Source: Pocillopora verrucosa (Eukaryota; Cnidaria; Anthozoa; Scleractinia; Pocilloporidae). Taken from it: a stretch of DNA of 64,000 nucleotides. The stretch covers positions 2,107,129 through 2,171,128 of the forward strand of contig NC_089320.1 in assembly GCF_036669915.1 (NCBI RefSeq). The letters are read 5' to 3'. Of this stretch, positions 1-9,532 are shown piece after piece. How positions within the stretch are numbered: position 1 is the first letter of the stretch; each line of letters starts with the position of its first letter. The notes beneath the pieces are model-generated. The model saw nothing but the letters and a program-made list of their open reading frames with translations, was not told the origin of the DNA and did no database searches. Made by a program: the position numbers and the translations under genes.

Positions 1-196
1 ACATTTTATAAAAGAAATAAAAAATAAATAAAAGTTCGAAAACTTTTTGTGATATATACCTTTCAAGATTTTTTTTGTGACCGCTCAAAAACCAATCTTC
101 CAAACGAGAGATGACCTTTGTGATAACGAGGATATCATGGCTAAACCCCTCAGAGGTCATCCATGCAAAAGTCTTGCCGAATTTGCCATGAACGCG

Positions 197-388
197 ACCC
201 CAGGTAGGCGGGTTACCCCACCTTGAGACGTTTACATGGCAAATTGTCACCCCGGCCGACAGGGTAACCCTACCTGGCAGACCAGACCCCACCTATCATG
301 TAAACGTGATCAAAATAAATAAGAAATTATATAGACAGGCGGGTTACTTCACCTACCTGGGGTCCCCCACCTCCATGTAAACAGGCCC
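197..388. mobile_element. Fold-back (MITE-like) element cutting the PAN exon stub
   Basis: The segment opens with ACCCCAGGTAGGCGGG and ends with a related inverted form (CCTACCTGGGGT at about 350-361), followed by the terminal CCATGTAAACAGGCCC. The motif CATGTAAAC or its complement recurs inside. The PAN reading frame breaks exactly where this sequence begins, at 388. The sister copy is at about 21713-21904, so insertion predates the duplication. I recall similar CATGTAAAC/ACCCCAGGTAGG repeats as abundant in cnidarian genomes, but superfamily and left boundary are not settled. Confidence 0.5.
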
Positions 389-519
389 TTATACGTTTGG
401 CCCTCATGCATCATTTGATAAATGGAGTGTTTTTCGTGGCATTGCTGCCTGGCAATGTCACAGAACACGAGAGAAATGAAAAACAGCGCGGTAAAAAATG
501 AAGCCTGCCAATCAGCCAT
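388..519 (-). pseudogene. First-exon stub of a PAN-domain secreted protein
   Basis: Reading down from ATG at 519 gives a signal peptide starting MADWQASFFTALFF, then QQCHEKHSIYQMMHEGQTYK. This matches the first 44 codons of genes A and B. After the TYK codons at 388 the frame runs into a repeat element, and the rest of the PAN exon, including its CRDIC motif and splice donor, is missing. This was the 5' end of the next gene in the tandem array. An identical arrangement at 21905-22036 shows the damage predates the block duplication. Confidence 0.8.
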
Positions 520-1315
520 ATGCATATCAGATCTGTGATACCTGCGAAGAAGAAGGCGAGCGTTTTCATGGAAAAAGTTTTTGATTTAACTGGGAGGAGT
601 ATTTGAAAATCTAAAAGGAGGATGGCAAGGCTGGTGAAGTCCAAGTGATAATAATGTTAACAAACAAATATCTAAATGAAGACGCACCTAGTAATCTTCC
701 AATAAATAATCTCTCACACAATATTAAGCCACGACAGACTTACGGCATCAAAATTTCAAAAAAAAATAAAAGAAAGAAAAAAGCTGTCTAATATCATTTT
801 GGGGAAAATTCCTCTTTGGGTAATCGAGGAAAAAGGAATTTTTTGTCGCTTTAAAATCCGGCCCTCAACCTTTTGTAGTCTTTCTTGCTAGCGATCAGTT
901 TGCGGGAAAAGGTGAGGAACTGTGTAAAAAAATTAATTTTTGACAGCTTGTAGAAGATTTTAAGGAAAAAAAAATACGAATCTTTTCCTTGATGAAATAA
1001 TAGATTCGGATTCATCTCTTTAGTGATTAATTCAATTTCATCATTTAAAATTTCGGTGAGGATAAAATACTACTTTTAGTTTTCATCTGAAAAAAGTGAT
1101 TTTTATAACAAACTATGGAAAGAAGATACACCTACCTGGCTAAAAGTACACGTTGGGTCTTTAACTGACTCCGTTTAGTCTTTTTTCAGGGTGTGAAGCA
1201 TTATTGCCAAAAGTAGGTTGCCAACAGCTAACTGAAACTGACAGGATGTTAAGAGGGAGCAATATTCTCTCGGAGGAATTCGAAGTTATATCATTCCACG
1301 GACAACCACGTAACA
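520..1315. other. Upstream spacer shared by the PAN-gene family
   Basis: No gene found. The stretch matches 22037-22827 closely and 33598-34465 more loosely, and weakly resembles 12900-13660. It is thus the common 5' flank of the PAN first exons, carried along in each duplication. A short A-rich run lies near 757-780. Any shared promoter would be here, but I see no clear core element. Confidence 0.6.
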
Positions 1316-2110
1316 GATGATTAGCCACTGTCTTTCCTCACAGTGGTATATCGTTGTTTGAATAGTACGATGTTATTGGGAAACGTTAATATATTTTATA
1401 TAATTAGCCACCTCCTCTTTTTTTTTACAGGGGTGCATCTTGGTTGGATCATTCAGATATTATTAGAAACAGCTCACATCTTCTTTCAAACTAGGCATTG
1501 TTGTGTTGTACGGACAACTGGAGCTAATTGTACTACACCACGAACAACCAATTTTAACAGGTAATTAGCCATTGTCTTTCCTGACAGGGGTGCATCTTTG
1601 TTGGATGAGCGGGACGTTACAGGAAACAGTTAATATTATTTCAAACTAGGAGTTGTTTTGTTTTACGGCTAAATGGAGCTGAATTGATGTTTAGAGGGGA
1701 TGAAATAACATCACGAACAAACTCCCAATAAATAATTAGCCAAAGTTTTTCTTTAAAGGGGCGCATCTTTGTTGGACCAGTGGAAACAGTTAGTATCTTT
1801 TTCATACTAGGCGGAGTTGTGTTTTACGGCTAAACTGATGTTTAGAGGAATTGAAATAACATCACGAACAACCTCTGGGTAAATAATTAGCCACCGTTTT
1901 TCTCTACAGGGGTGCATTTTTGTTGGATAAGTGGAAACAGTTAATATCTTTTCAAATTAGGCGTTTTTTTAAGGCTAAATTGTTGTTTAGAGGAACCGAA
2001 AAAACATCACGATAAAACTCTGGGTAAATAATTAGCCACCGTTCTTCTTTACAGGGGTGCATCTTTGTTGGATCTGTGGAAACAGTTAATATCTTTTCCA
2101 AACTTGGCGT
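1316..2110. repeat. Tandem satellite, about 145-171 bp units
   Basis: Diverged units share an ordered set of motifs: AATTAGCCACC, a pyrimidine run ending in ACAG, GGGTGCATCTTTGTTGGAT, GGAAACAGTTAATAT, GTTTTACGGCTAAA, and ATGTTTAGAGG followed by AACATCACGAACAA. The AG ends fall at about 1430, 1587, 1758, 1909 and 2054, giving spacings of 157, 171, 151 and 145 bp. A shorter leading unit is near 1340. Related arrays are at 22828-23570, 34466-35480 and 36775-37055. Confidence 0.85.
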
Positions 2111-2225
2111 TCTTTGGTTGGTGATCATTTCCTTTAATTTATTCTCATGATATTATGGATGATTCAGCAGTATAACTGTAAGGAGTGATTAGATGCTGGT
2201 CATACTTAGGGTGTAAAGAGATAAG
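2108..2225. repeat. Partial copy of an interspersed repeat family
   Basis: The segment with TTGGTTGGTGATCATTTCCTTTA and then ATTAGATGCTGGTCA and GGGTGTAAAG also occurs at 23588-23700, 35488-35692 and 47509-47717, and inverted at 53221-53416. The fuller copies are about 200 bp and begin with AACCCTTT-like ends. This copy lacks the first half. Confidence 0.65.
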
Positions 2226-2902
2226 GCTGACACTGTTGAGTTTGACTTGATGAACAGGTTGCTAGAACGGGGAATCTAGATCCAGGTCCCTGACCAACTC
2301 ATTTCGCGCATTTTTATATCATGCTTCAACTGAAAAGGAAGAGATAGGTTTAGGCGTCACCATATATAAGCTTTTTGTAAGCTTTTCTTTTCGGCTGAAT
2401 AAACTGTTTGTTTTGTTCTAAATTGATTACAGCTGGGTAGACATAGCAGTGAAGAATTAGCTATTAAGGCTGACTCAGTCCTGTTATCCCGGGATATTGA
2501 ACTAAAGTTTCTCAATCTTCTTGTTTCTATATTACAAAACAGCCTTAAGACCCCGTTGTGATTATCATGATGTCAGCTTTAGCATTGGAACATAAACGTC
2601 TGGAAGTTTGCAAAAATAAAACATATAGAGTAAAACAGTAAAGAAACTTCTTCGATAAAAACCAAAGCAATAAGGACTCCTCACTGTTTGAAATTTTTGA
2701 AAAGTGGTCGAAAAATAAACTTTTATACTTAACTATGTAACGGCATATTCTGTTGGTGATCAGGTTATTCCACAATTCACACTGAATATTGCCATCTTGG
2801 CTTGAGCAGTTCGCATTGTTTGTTATTTTTTATATGCATTTAAATTGTTCAAAAAAGAAAGAATTGATAATTGCCATCATTTTCGCACAAATATTTCAAC
2901 TC
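2226..2902. other. 3' flank of the broken discoidin gene
   Basis: No gene found. The region matches 23701-24356 and, more loosely, two segments of the 35758-38102 repeat pair. It is downstream flank duplicated with the gene array. Confidence 0.5.
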
Positions 2903-3600
2903 TCAAACATGGAAATTGTGGTACGTGACGGGATAAAACCGAACGTATCTGGCCATGACGTCAGTAGTGAGGAAATGCTTTACGACGCTGTGTCGGTCTG
3001 AGTTTCCTGGGAAAACCTGGAAGAGGAAAAAATACATACAACATAACGAGAAAATAGTGTAGTTCGACAACGCATGATGTAAGTCTTAAGGGAAATGTTT
3101 TATGGAAAGGTTGAGGTGGGGAAGACGATCTAACTTACATCAATGCTGGCTAGGAAACTTATGCTGCATTTAAAGTATCTAGGTAACTTTAGACGGGACA
3201 TCTTTATGAATAATCTATGATAGAACTGTAACCTTTTTATCTTGAATGCTGTCGCAGTAAAAAAAACTTAAGATATTTCCAAAAGCTTTATTGTGAAAGA
3301 AATACAAGCTTAAGAGCTGCTCAAAACTCTGGAACGAAACCTCTGCACTATTTTACTCTTTTAACGTCAATCCTTTATCATTTATAATTTGCTTCACTTA
3401 ATGTATTGGTAAAGATCTCGAAATCGTGATAGTTATCAGCAGACTATTGGGTCCATTTTCCTGTAAAAAAAAGTGAACTGCTATTCATGAATGCATCTAC
3501 TGATAGCTATTTTGTTTCTTCCGCTTGAAAACGGTTTTGGCACGTTCGGCCAGTAATCATATTCACGAATAGCAACAATTCACAGTCTTGCTGGCAGTGG

Positions 3601-3860
3601 TGCAATACAATACAACACAATACAATACAACACAATACAATACAATACAATACAATACGATACGATACGATACGATACGATACGATACGATACAATACAA
3701 TACAATACAATACAATACAATGCAATGCAATGCAATGCAATGCAATGCAATACAATACAATACAATACAATACAGTTTTACGTCGGTAACGTAGGGGGTG
3801 GTTACCCAATCCTCTGAGCCTAATGGCTCATGTTGAAAACGCTCGACAGAAATTTGCAAT
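3601..3860. repeat. Pentanucleotide microsatellite with flanking insertion
   Basis: Positions 3602-3775 are a pure pentamer tract: AATAC/AACAC units, then a block of GATAC units, then AATAC, then AATGC, then AATAC again. About 80 further bases follow to 3860. The sister block at about 25110 lacks all of it and reads straight through. TGCAAT flanks both ends (3601-3606 and 3855-3860), as expected for a target-site duplication. Several long open frames here are artefacts of the repeat. Confidence 0.9.
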
Positions 3861-5518
3861 TTTGTGTTAAGTCGCTTTTGTAATTTACTGAATTGGACAC
3901 TTCCCGGTCCTATAATCATTACTAACAGTTGCCGATCAAACCTTCGCAGTGCTAGTTTCCTCGTAAGCGTTCCAGGTTACACCGGCTGTGGATAGGTACA
4001 GTTTGTAGCTAGTGGTCCACGAAGGGTATATCCTTTCTCCTTGGGAAGCCACAGCACAAACAGACAGCACTGTACCCATATCAACTTGAAGATAGTCTTT
4101 TCTGTTAGTTTTGGCCTTAGGACACCATGCTCCATGCCCCCTCCTTTCATGAAGTCGTCCATACTTCGGATTATGTCTTGCTTCATTGAATGTGCTTGCT
4201 GTCATTCTGGCATCGGAGATTGCATTTTTGTCTGCCACGCCAGCAGGCTTACATTCTAGATGAGAGTAAAATGAATCAAACAGTAAGGCTTATATTTTCC
4301 TGAATTCATTTTTTTGCTTCCTAATGAAGAACAATATGATTTAATTAGTATAGACTTTGAGCGTGGATCAAGCTGCAATGATTTAAAAACATGGTCTACG
4401 AACTCTACGCTGAGAGGCAAGCACAATGATCACCTTTTGGTGAATTGTAGGTCCATTCATTTTATAAATTCTCAAATGTAAGACAATGCTGTATCGTTAT
4501 CACAAAAATTGGCCATTGGAATTATCTATGGCGATTTGTATGTCTGTGGACATATCCTTTATCATGGAAAAGAGTAAGCTCTTTGACCAAACATTCGAAT
4601 TACAAGAAAAAAAAAAAGCCGTGACTTTATTAATATCAAAAAATACCATATGTCAGAAACTCCAAGTTTTTAAAGAAAAAATGCAATTTTCCCCTCGTTT
4701 CTACGTCCTTACTAATCATTTCAACCAAACATAATAGTAAATCTCCGATTGGTGAGTGGTACGTCCACACCTTTCCTAACCTCACAGATTTAGGAAATTG
4801 TTTTGCCGATATCTCAAAAATTGAAACTTGTGGAGCTTATTGTAGAAAGAAGTAGCTCCATGAAGTTCGCCCTTGTTACGGGCGAACCATATGACCATAT
4901 TCCATGGAGAAAAAATCGTTAACCAGTATTCGCACTGTGTAAAAATTTCAGTTCGTAGCGATTTAAAATAACGAACTTATTAGCACTTGCTGGGTTTAGG
5001 CAATTTTCAAACTCATTGTTGAGCTTTACGAGCTCGAAAACTTTTTGTGATATATCGCTTTCGCGATTTTTTTTTGACCGCGCAATTACCAATCTTCTAA
5101 ATTGGCGATGGTCTTTGTGATGACGAGGAGATCATCGCTGATCCCCTCGGAGGTCATCTGTGCAAAAATCCTGCCGAAACGACATTTTAAGCTGTTTCCC
5201 ACGTCAAAGTATACTCTCCCCTCGTAAATGAACTAAAAAAATATATGCGTTTCTCTTTCACTGGTCGCCTGATCAACGGTAACTTACTTCTCACAAGACC
5301 TTGTGAACAATTTCTCTTGTACATTATAATTAAGCTATCTGTGATTCGTACAAAACATTGGGCGAAGGCTAGGGGAAAGGGAGCCGTAAAGGATTCTAAT
5401 GGAGATGATAATGAAAATGACAAAGACAATAACAGATAACAACCGTACCTTTGCAGCTGTTTCTTCCGTCGCCAATAAATCCCGGTTTGCATGTACAGTT
5501 GTAGGATCCCCCAGTGTT

Positions 5519-7568
5519 AATAATAATAATAATAATAATAATAAAAGATTTATACCGCGCCAGTATCCTACTGTTCAAAGGCGCCTACAAGAAAAAAACT
5601 TAAACATTAACACTTAAGACAGCTAATATTAATTATAAAAGGCTTTTCTAAAGAGTAAAGTTTTTAATCTACGTTTAAAAACAGACACAGACTGAGCATT
5701 TCTAATTTCACTTGGCAAAGCATTCCATAATGATGGTGCTGCTACAGAAAAGGATCTTGCGCCATATGTTTTCAAGTTATAGGATGGAGAAACCAGAAGG
5801 TGCTTGAATGATGAGCGTAGTTGACGCGATGGGGTGTAAGATGTAAGCAGATCACAAATGTACGACGGTGCCAGGTTGTTAAGTGCCTTGTAGGTTATAA
5901 GTAAAATCTTAAAAATAATACGTTGGTTAACGGGAAGCCAATGAAGATTGAAAAGAACAGGCGTAATGTGATCATGCTTTTTTGTAAGTGTGACGAGGCG
6001 CGCCGCGGCATTCTGGACGTGTTGTAGCCTTTTTATAGCGTAGGCTGGTAGGCCATACAAAAGGGAATTACAGTAATCCAGCTTCGAAGATACAAACATA
6101 TGAACCAGCAATTCAGTAGTGGTCGCTGAAAGATATTTCCTGATATAGCTAATATTTCGCAAATGATAAAATGAAGATTTACAAATGTCAGTAATATGAT
6201 CCTTAAAGCAAAAATGGTTGTCGAACATAGTGCCGATATTCCTCGCCTTTTGCACGGAAGGAATAGTCTCACCAGCAACTGAAATTTCGTGAAGGAGTGG
6301 TCTTGGAAGATGTTTAGCGGAAATTACCAATAATTCAGTTTTGTCTTTATTTAATTTAAGACGATTAACCATCATCCAATGACTGATTTCATCCACACAG
6401 CTCTCGATGCTAGAAACCGCTAGATCCCTATCACCCAGAACGGTTGGTTGGAAAGACAAGTAAAGCTGTGAGTCGTCAGCATAAAAATGATAGCTCAGGT
6501 TAAATTTCTTTACGATATCTGAAAGCGGTGAAGTATAAAGCAAATACAAAATGGGTCCCAAAACCGATCCTTGTGGCACTCCACATTTAAGGTCATGTTT
6601 CGTCGAAGTACCGCCATCAACGGAGACATATTGCGTGCGATTCGATAAATAAGATTGCAACCATAATAGAGGCTTCCCAGCTATCCCAAACCGTACACGT
6701 AAACGAGAGAGGAGGATGGTATGATCGACTGTATCGAAGGCAGCGGAAAGGTCTAACAACAGCAAAATTACGATTCGACGATTATCAATGGCAGAAAGAA
6801 TATCATTGTGAACACGAATAAGTGCAGTTTCAGCACTGTGATATTTCTTGTACGCCGACTGGAATGTCTCATTTTACTCATAATCGTTAATGTAGGAGAT
6901 AAGTTGATTAGCTACCAATTTTTCAATTGCTTTGCTAATAAATGAAAGATTCGATACCGGACGATAATTGCAGAATTGAGTATGATCCAAAGAAGATTTC
7001 TTAAGGAGCGGGCGTAACATTGCAACCTTGAGTTGCGAAGGCATCTGACCAGATTCCAATGAGATATTTATGATTTTGGAAATGAAAGGCAACAGAACAC
7101 TAAGTGCATTTCTTGTAACATAACCAGGAAGAGGATCAAGAGCACATGACTTAGCAGCCAGATTCATGATACATGTATGAACTTCATCCGCTGTTACCAT
7201 TTTGAAAATATCAAAAGAATGTGGACAGGCGTTGTCAACAACAGCAACTGTATCTCGATGAGGGAAAGCAGCAGTCGTTATATGACCCCGTATTCTATCT
7301 ATCTTTGTAGTGAAGTACTTAATAAACTTGTTAGCAAGATCAGTGGGCGATTTGCAGGGGGGATATTGAATATCTGTTTTCCTTTGTAGTAGTTTATCAA
7401 TTATCTTAAAAAGCTGTTTATAATTTGACTGATTCTCATTGATTAATGATGCGAAATAATTCTTCTTGGAATCACGAATTAAGTTGTTGACAGCATCACA
7501 TCCCTCAATAAACAACTTACGATCAGAAGGAAGTTTTGTCATTCGCCAGCGTCGTCGTCGTCGTCGTC
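5519..7568 (-). mobile_element. 5'-truncated non-LTR retrotransposon (CR1/L2-like LINE)
   Basis: Read on the minus strand it encodes a reverse transcriptase. A frame from about 7560 to 6876 carries a thumb/finger region with NYRPVSNLSFISKAIEKLV, then one in-frame TAA. The same frame resumes with [15 protein letters not shown] and contains [24 protein letters not shown] and the catalytic FYADDSQLY, ending at 5629. No endonuclease is present, so the copy is 5'-truncated. The 3' end is a short untranslated stretch and a TTA-trinucleotide tail (5519-5544), typical of CR1/L2-type elements. The 5' junction is a run of CGT repeats at 7550-7568. GTGTT occurs on both sides (5514-5518, 7569-7573) as a probable target duplication. 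It sits inside the EGF exon. Confidence 0.9.
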
Positions 7569-7604
7569 GTGTTGCTACAAATGGCATTGACATGGCAACC
7601 ATGC

Positions 7605-9076
7605 TGGCCTTTTATTTCAAATCATATAAGCTGCAGGGAACACCGAGAATACCGAGTGCGCAAGCGTCCCTCACAATGAGTAGCGACTTCTGAGTAGTAA
7701 TGACAGTTAAGTTATTTCTGATGCCCGAAGCGGCGAGGAACCAAATCGAGTTGAAATACTTGGGGAATTATGTTGTCAACTAGTAAGTTGTGCGCATGTT
7801 TCATCGGATCATGATAATTATGAGAGATTTCAATAATGCATTCATCTATTCGCACGGTTTATATTATGCTGTTGTTTTGTATAGTTTCTATGCAAAATTA
7901 TTTTCTCTATTGACCCAACTGGATTGCCTTTGGATATATGTGGCTTAACGTAAACAGATTGACGAAATCAATACCAAATTCCACTGTTTTTATATAATTC
8001 ATTAGAAATTACTTTAATACATTAGCGAAGTAGTTAAACCGGTAGGAATTTAATGGGAAATTGTCAGCTAAGACTGATTTAATAACTTGATGGTTTGAGT
8101 TTAGTAACAAGAAAAACTGAAAAAAAAATGACAAAACAGCCCAATGAATTGATTTATACTCAATCCGCTGCAATTATCAAAATGTTTAATTGCATGTCTT
8201 AAAAGCTGTGCAAGCTATGGTTTAGTAAGGCCATAAACTCCGGTACTCAGGTTCTGTGTCGATGATCGAGCTTGACAGGTGTCTTCCATCGAAGCTGTTG
8301 TGGTTTGACTGGAATTTGAAAAAAAGGCGTAGTAACACACACTCACACACACACACACAAAAGAAAAAGTTGAATTACTGTAGTTTATTGCAATTTTAAT
8401 TCCTTCTTAACTAGATAATATTACAAACGTGTCTGTCTAACAGTTCGAATAAAATATGTGATGCGATCAATCTTTCATGTTTTAAATCAAATACCAGAGA
8501 GGTATGAAGACCTCTTTGGTGGATTCAGCTAATAATATCAGCGAGTGCTTGAAAAAACAGATCCTAGGTACTAAATGGACATGAAACCAGTTTTCTCCCA
8601 AAAAAGCGAATCTATAATAAGAAGAGTCAAGCTATCATCTGCAAATCGCGTTCGTACGACAGCTTTACTACTTTTCTTCATTATGTAATGACATTGAATA
8701 GTCACCCATGGCTATTAGTGTAGCATATTGAGCTGTTCTTGGTTTGTTTTAACGTGCTCCTGTTGGTTCACCCATGTTTGACAAGTTAATGTTGTTCTCC
8801 TGGAGATCTGCTTTGTTTTTGGCTGAGTACTCTGCTTTTAAGTGACAGGTATCCATGCCTCAGGAATCTCGATTCTACTGTATCTCTTGTTTTTAGTTTC
8901 ATACACTACTAACTTATGAGAAAAGAAAACTCACACCGTTAGCAGCTAAGCATAATGCTTAATGAAAAAAAACACAGTGGACTTACACATCTTTCAGTAC
9001 AGATCTGGAATACTTTTTCCATTTTACCTTTATTCTGTATGACTGTTTCATCATGCTGCAGCGAAGGGGGTGTGGT
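7605..9076. other. Intergenic spacer
   Basis: No gene found. It contains a short (CA)n tract at about 8334-8358. It is unique within the window and separates block A1 from the 3' end of gene A. Confidence 0.5.
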
Positions 9077-9388
9077 CAGGGGCGGATCTAGGGGAGGAGT
9101 ACAGGAGGTGCACACCTACCTCCCCCTGAGATAATCTGCTGCTTTCTTATATAACTAGTATGGTGCAAAATAATTGTAAAAAAAGTAACGATACAATAAA
9201 AAATAAAAATGCGTGAATTATTTGCGTTGAAGTAAAACATGAGGTTACAGAATTTATGTTAAACGCAGTGAAAATGGTAAGTTAGCACTGACTTTTCGAG
9301 TATCAGCCCTTCTGTTCGTCAGAGACGTCAGTTAGGTGATTCGTTTATGGTGCACCCACTCCTACAAAAAATCCTGGATTCTCGTCTG
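9077..9388. mobile_element. Possible degraded hAT-type non-autonomous element
   Basis: The left end CAGGGGCGGATCTAGG is the classic end of many hAT-derived short elements. The right end, CCTGGATTCTCGTCTG read inverted, matches it at about 10 of 16 positions. No 8-bp target duplication survives. Bases 9280-9335 inside it (CTGACTTTTCGAGTATCAGCCC) resemble part of the fold-back family at 52136-52270. Confidence 0.4.
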
Positions 9389-9532
9389 GGAATGATTAGT
9401 TTGTTAATTAGTTTGTTAGGTTAATTACTTGCTAATGTTGATTTTCTTATTTTAAACTCTGTGAATATATTTTTGATCCTTTAGTTTTTGTGTTAGAGAG
9501 TGACTACACATATATACTAACCCTTTGAAGTA

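Larger units (their letters stand above)
1..5518. repeat. Segmental duplication block, copy A1
   Basis: Nearly the whole stretch matches 21516-26780 in the same order and orientation, with scattered substitutions and small indels. The left end is cut by the window. The match resumes at 7569-7604 after the LINE and stops inside the EGF exon: sequence after 7604 no longer matches that after 26780. Differences between copies include a microsatellite insertion at 3601-3860 in A1, a loss of about 28 bp near 3539 in A1, and a one-base deletion in the last discoidin exon of A1. The block contains the 3' half of one PAN/EGF/discoidin gene and the first-exon stub of the next. Confidence 0.95.
2903..7604 (-). 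pseudogene. Broken EGF / F5/8C gene, sister of gene B
   Basis: Three exons homologous to gene B remain. The EGF exon is split into 7574-7604 and 5449-5518 by a LINE. The first discoidin exon, 4255-3942 (314 bp, same phase as gene B), is intact, with GRLHERRGHGAWCP, DYLQVDMG and WTTSYKLYLS. The last exon, from 3016, has a one-base deletion in an A run (GGAAATTG versus GGAAAATTG in gene B on the plus strand). It therefore ends at TGA 2903-2905 and loses the conserved ending PCLRAEIFVRK. The first part of the EGF exon and all upstream exons are absent. It could at most give a truncated discoidin fragment. Confidence 0.85.

Noticed and set aside
1316-2110. Array of repeats that might suggest a CRISPR
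   Set aside because: Units are 145-171 bp, diverged throughout, with no short exact repeat/unique spacer pattern, and the genome is eukaryotic.
3507-3919. Four overlapping open frames of 60-118 codons on both strands
   Set aside because: They are translations of the pentanucleotide tract (CIVLY and YNTIQ repeats) and would exist in any phase.
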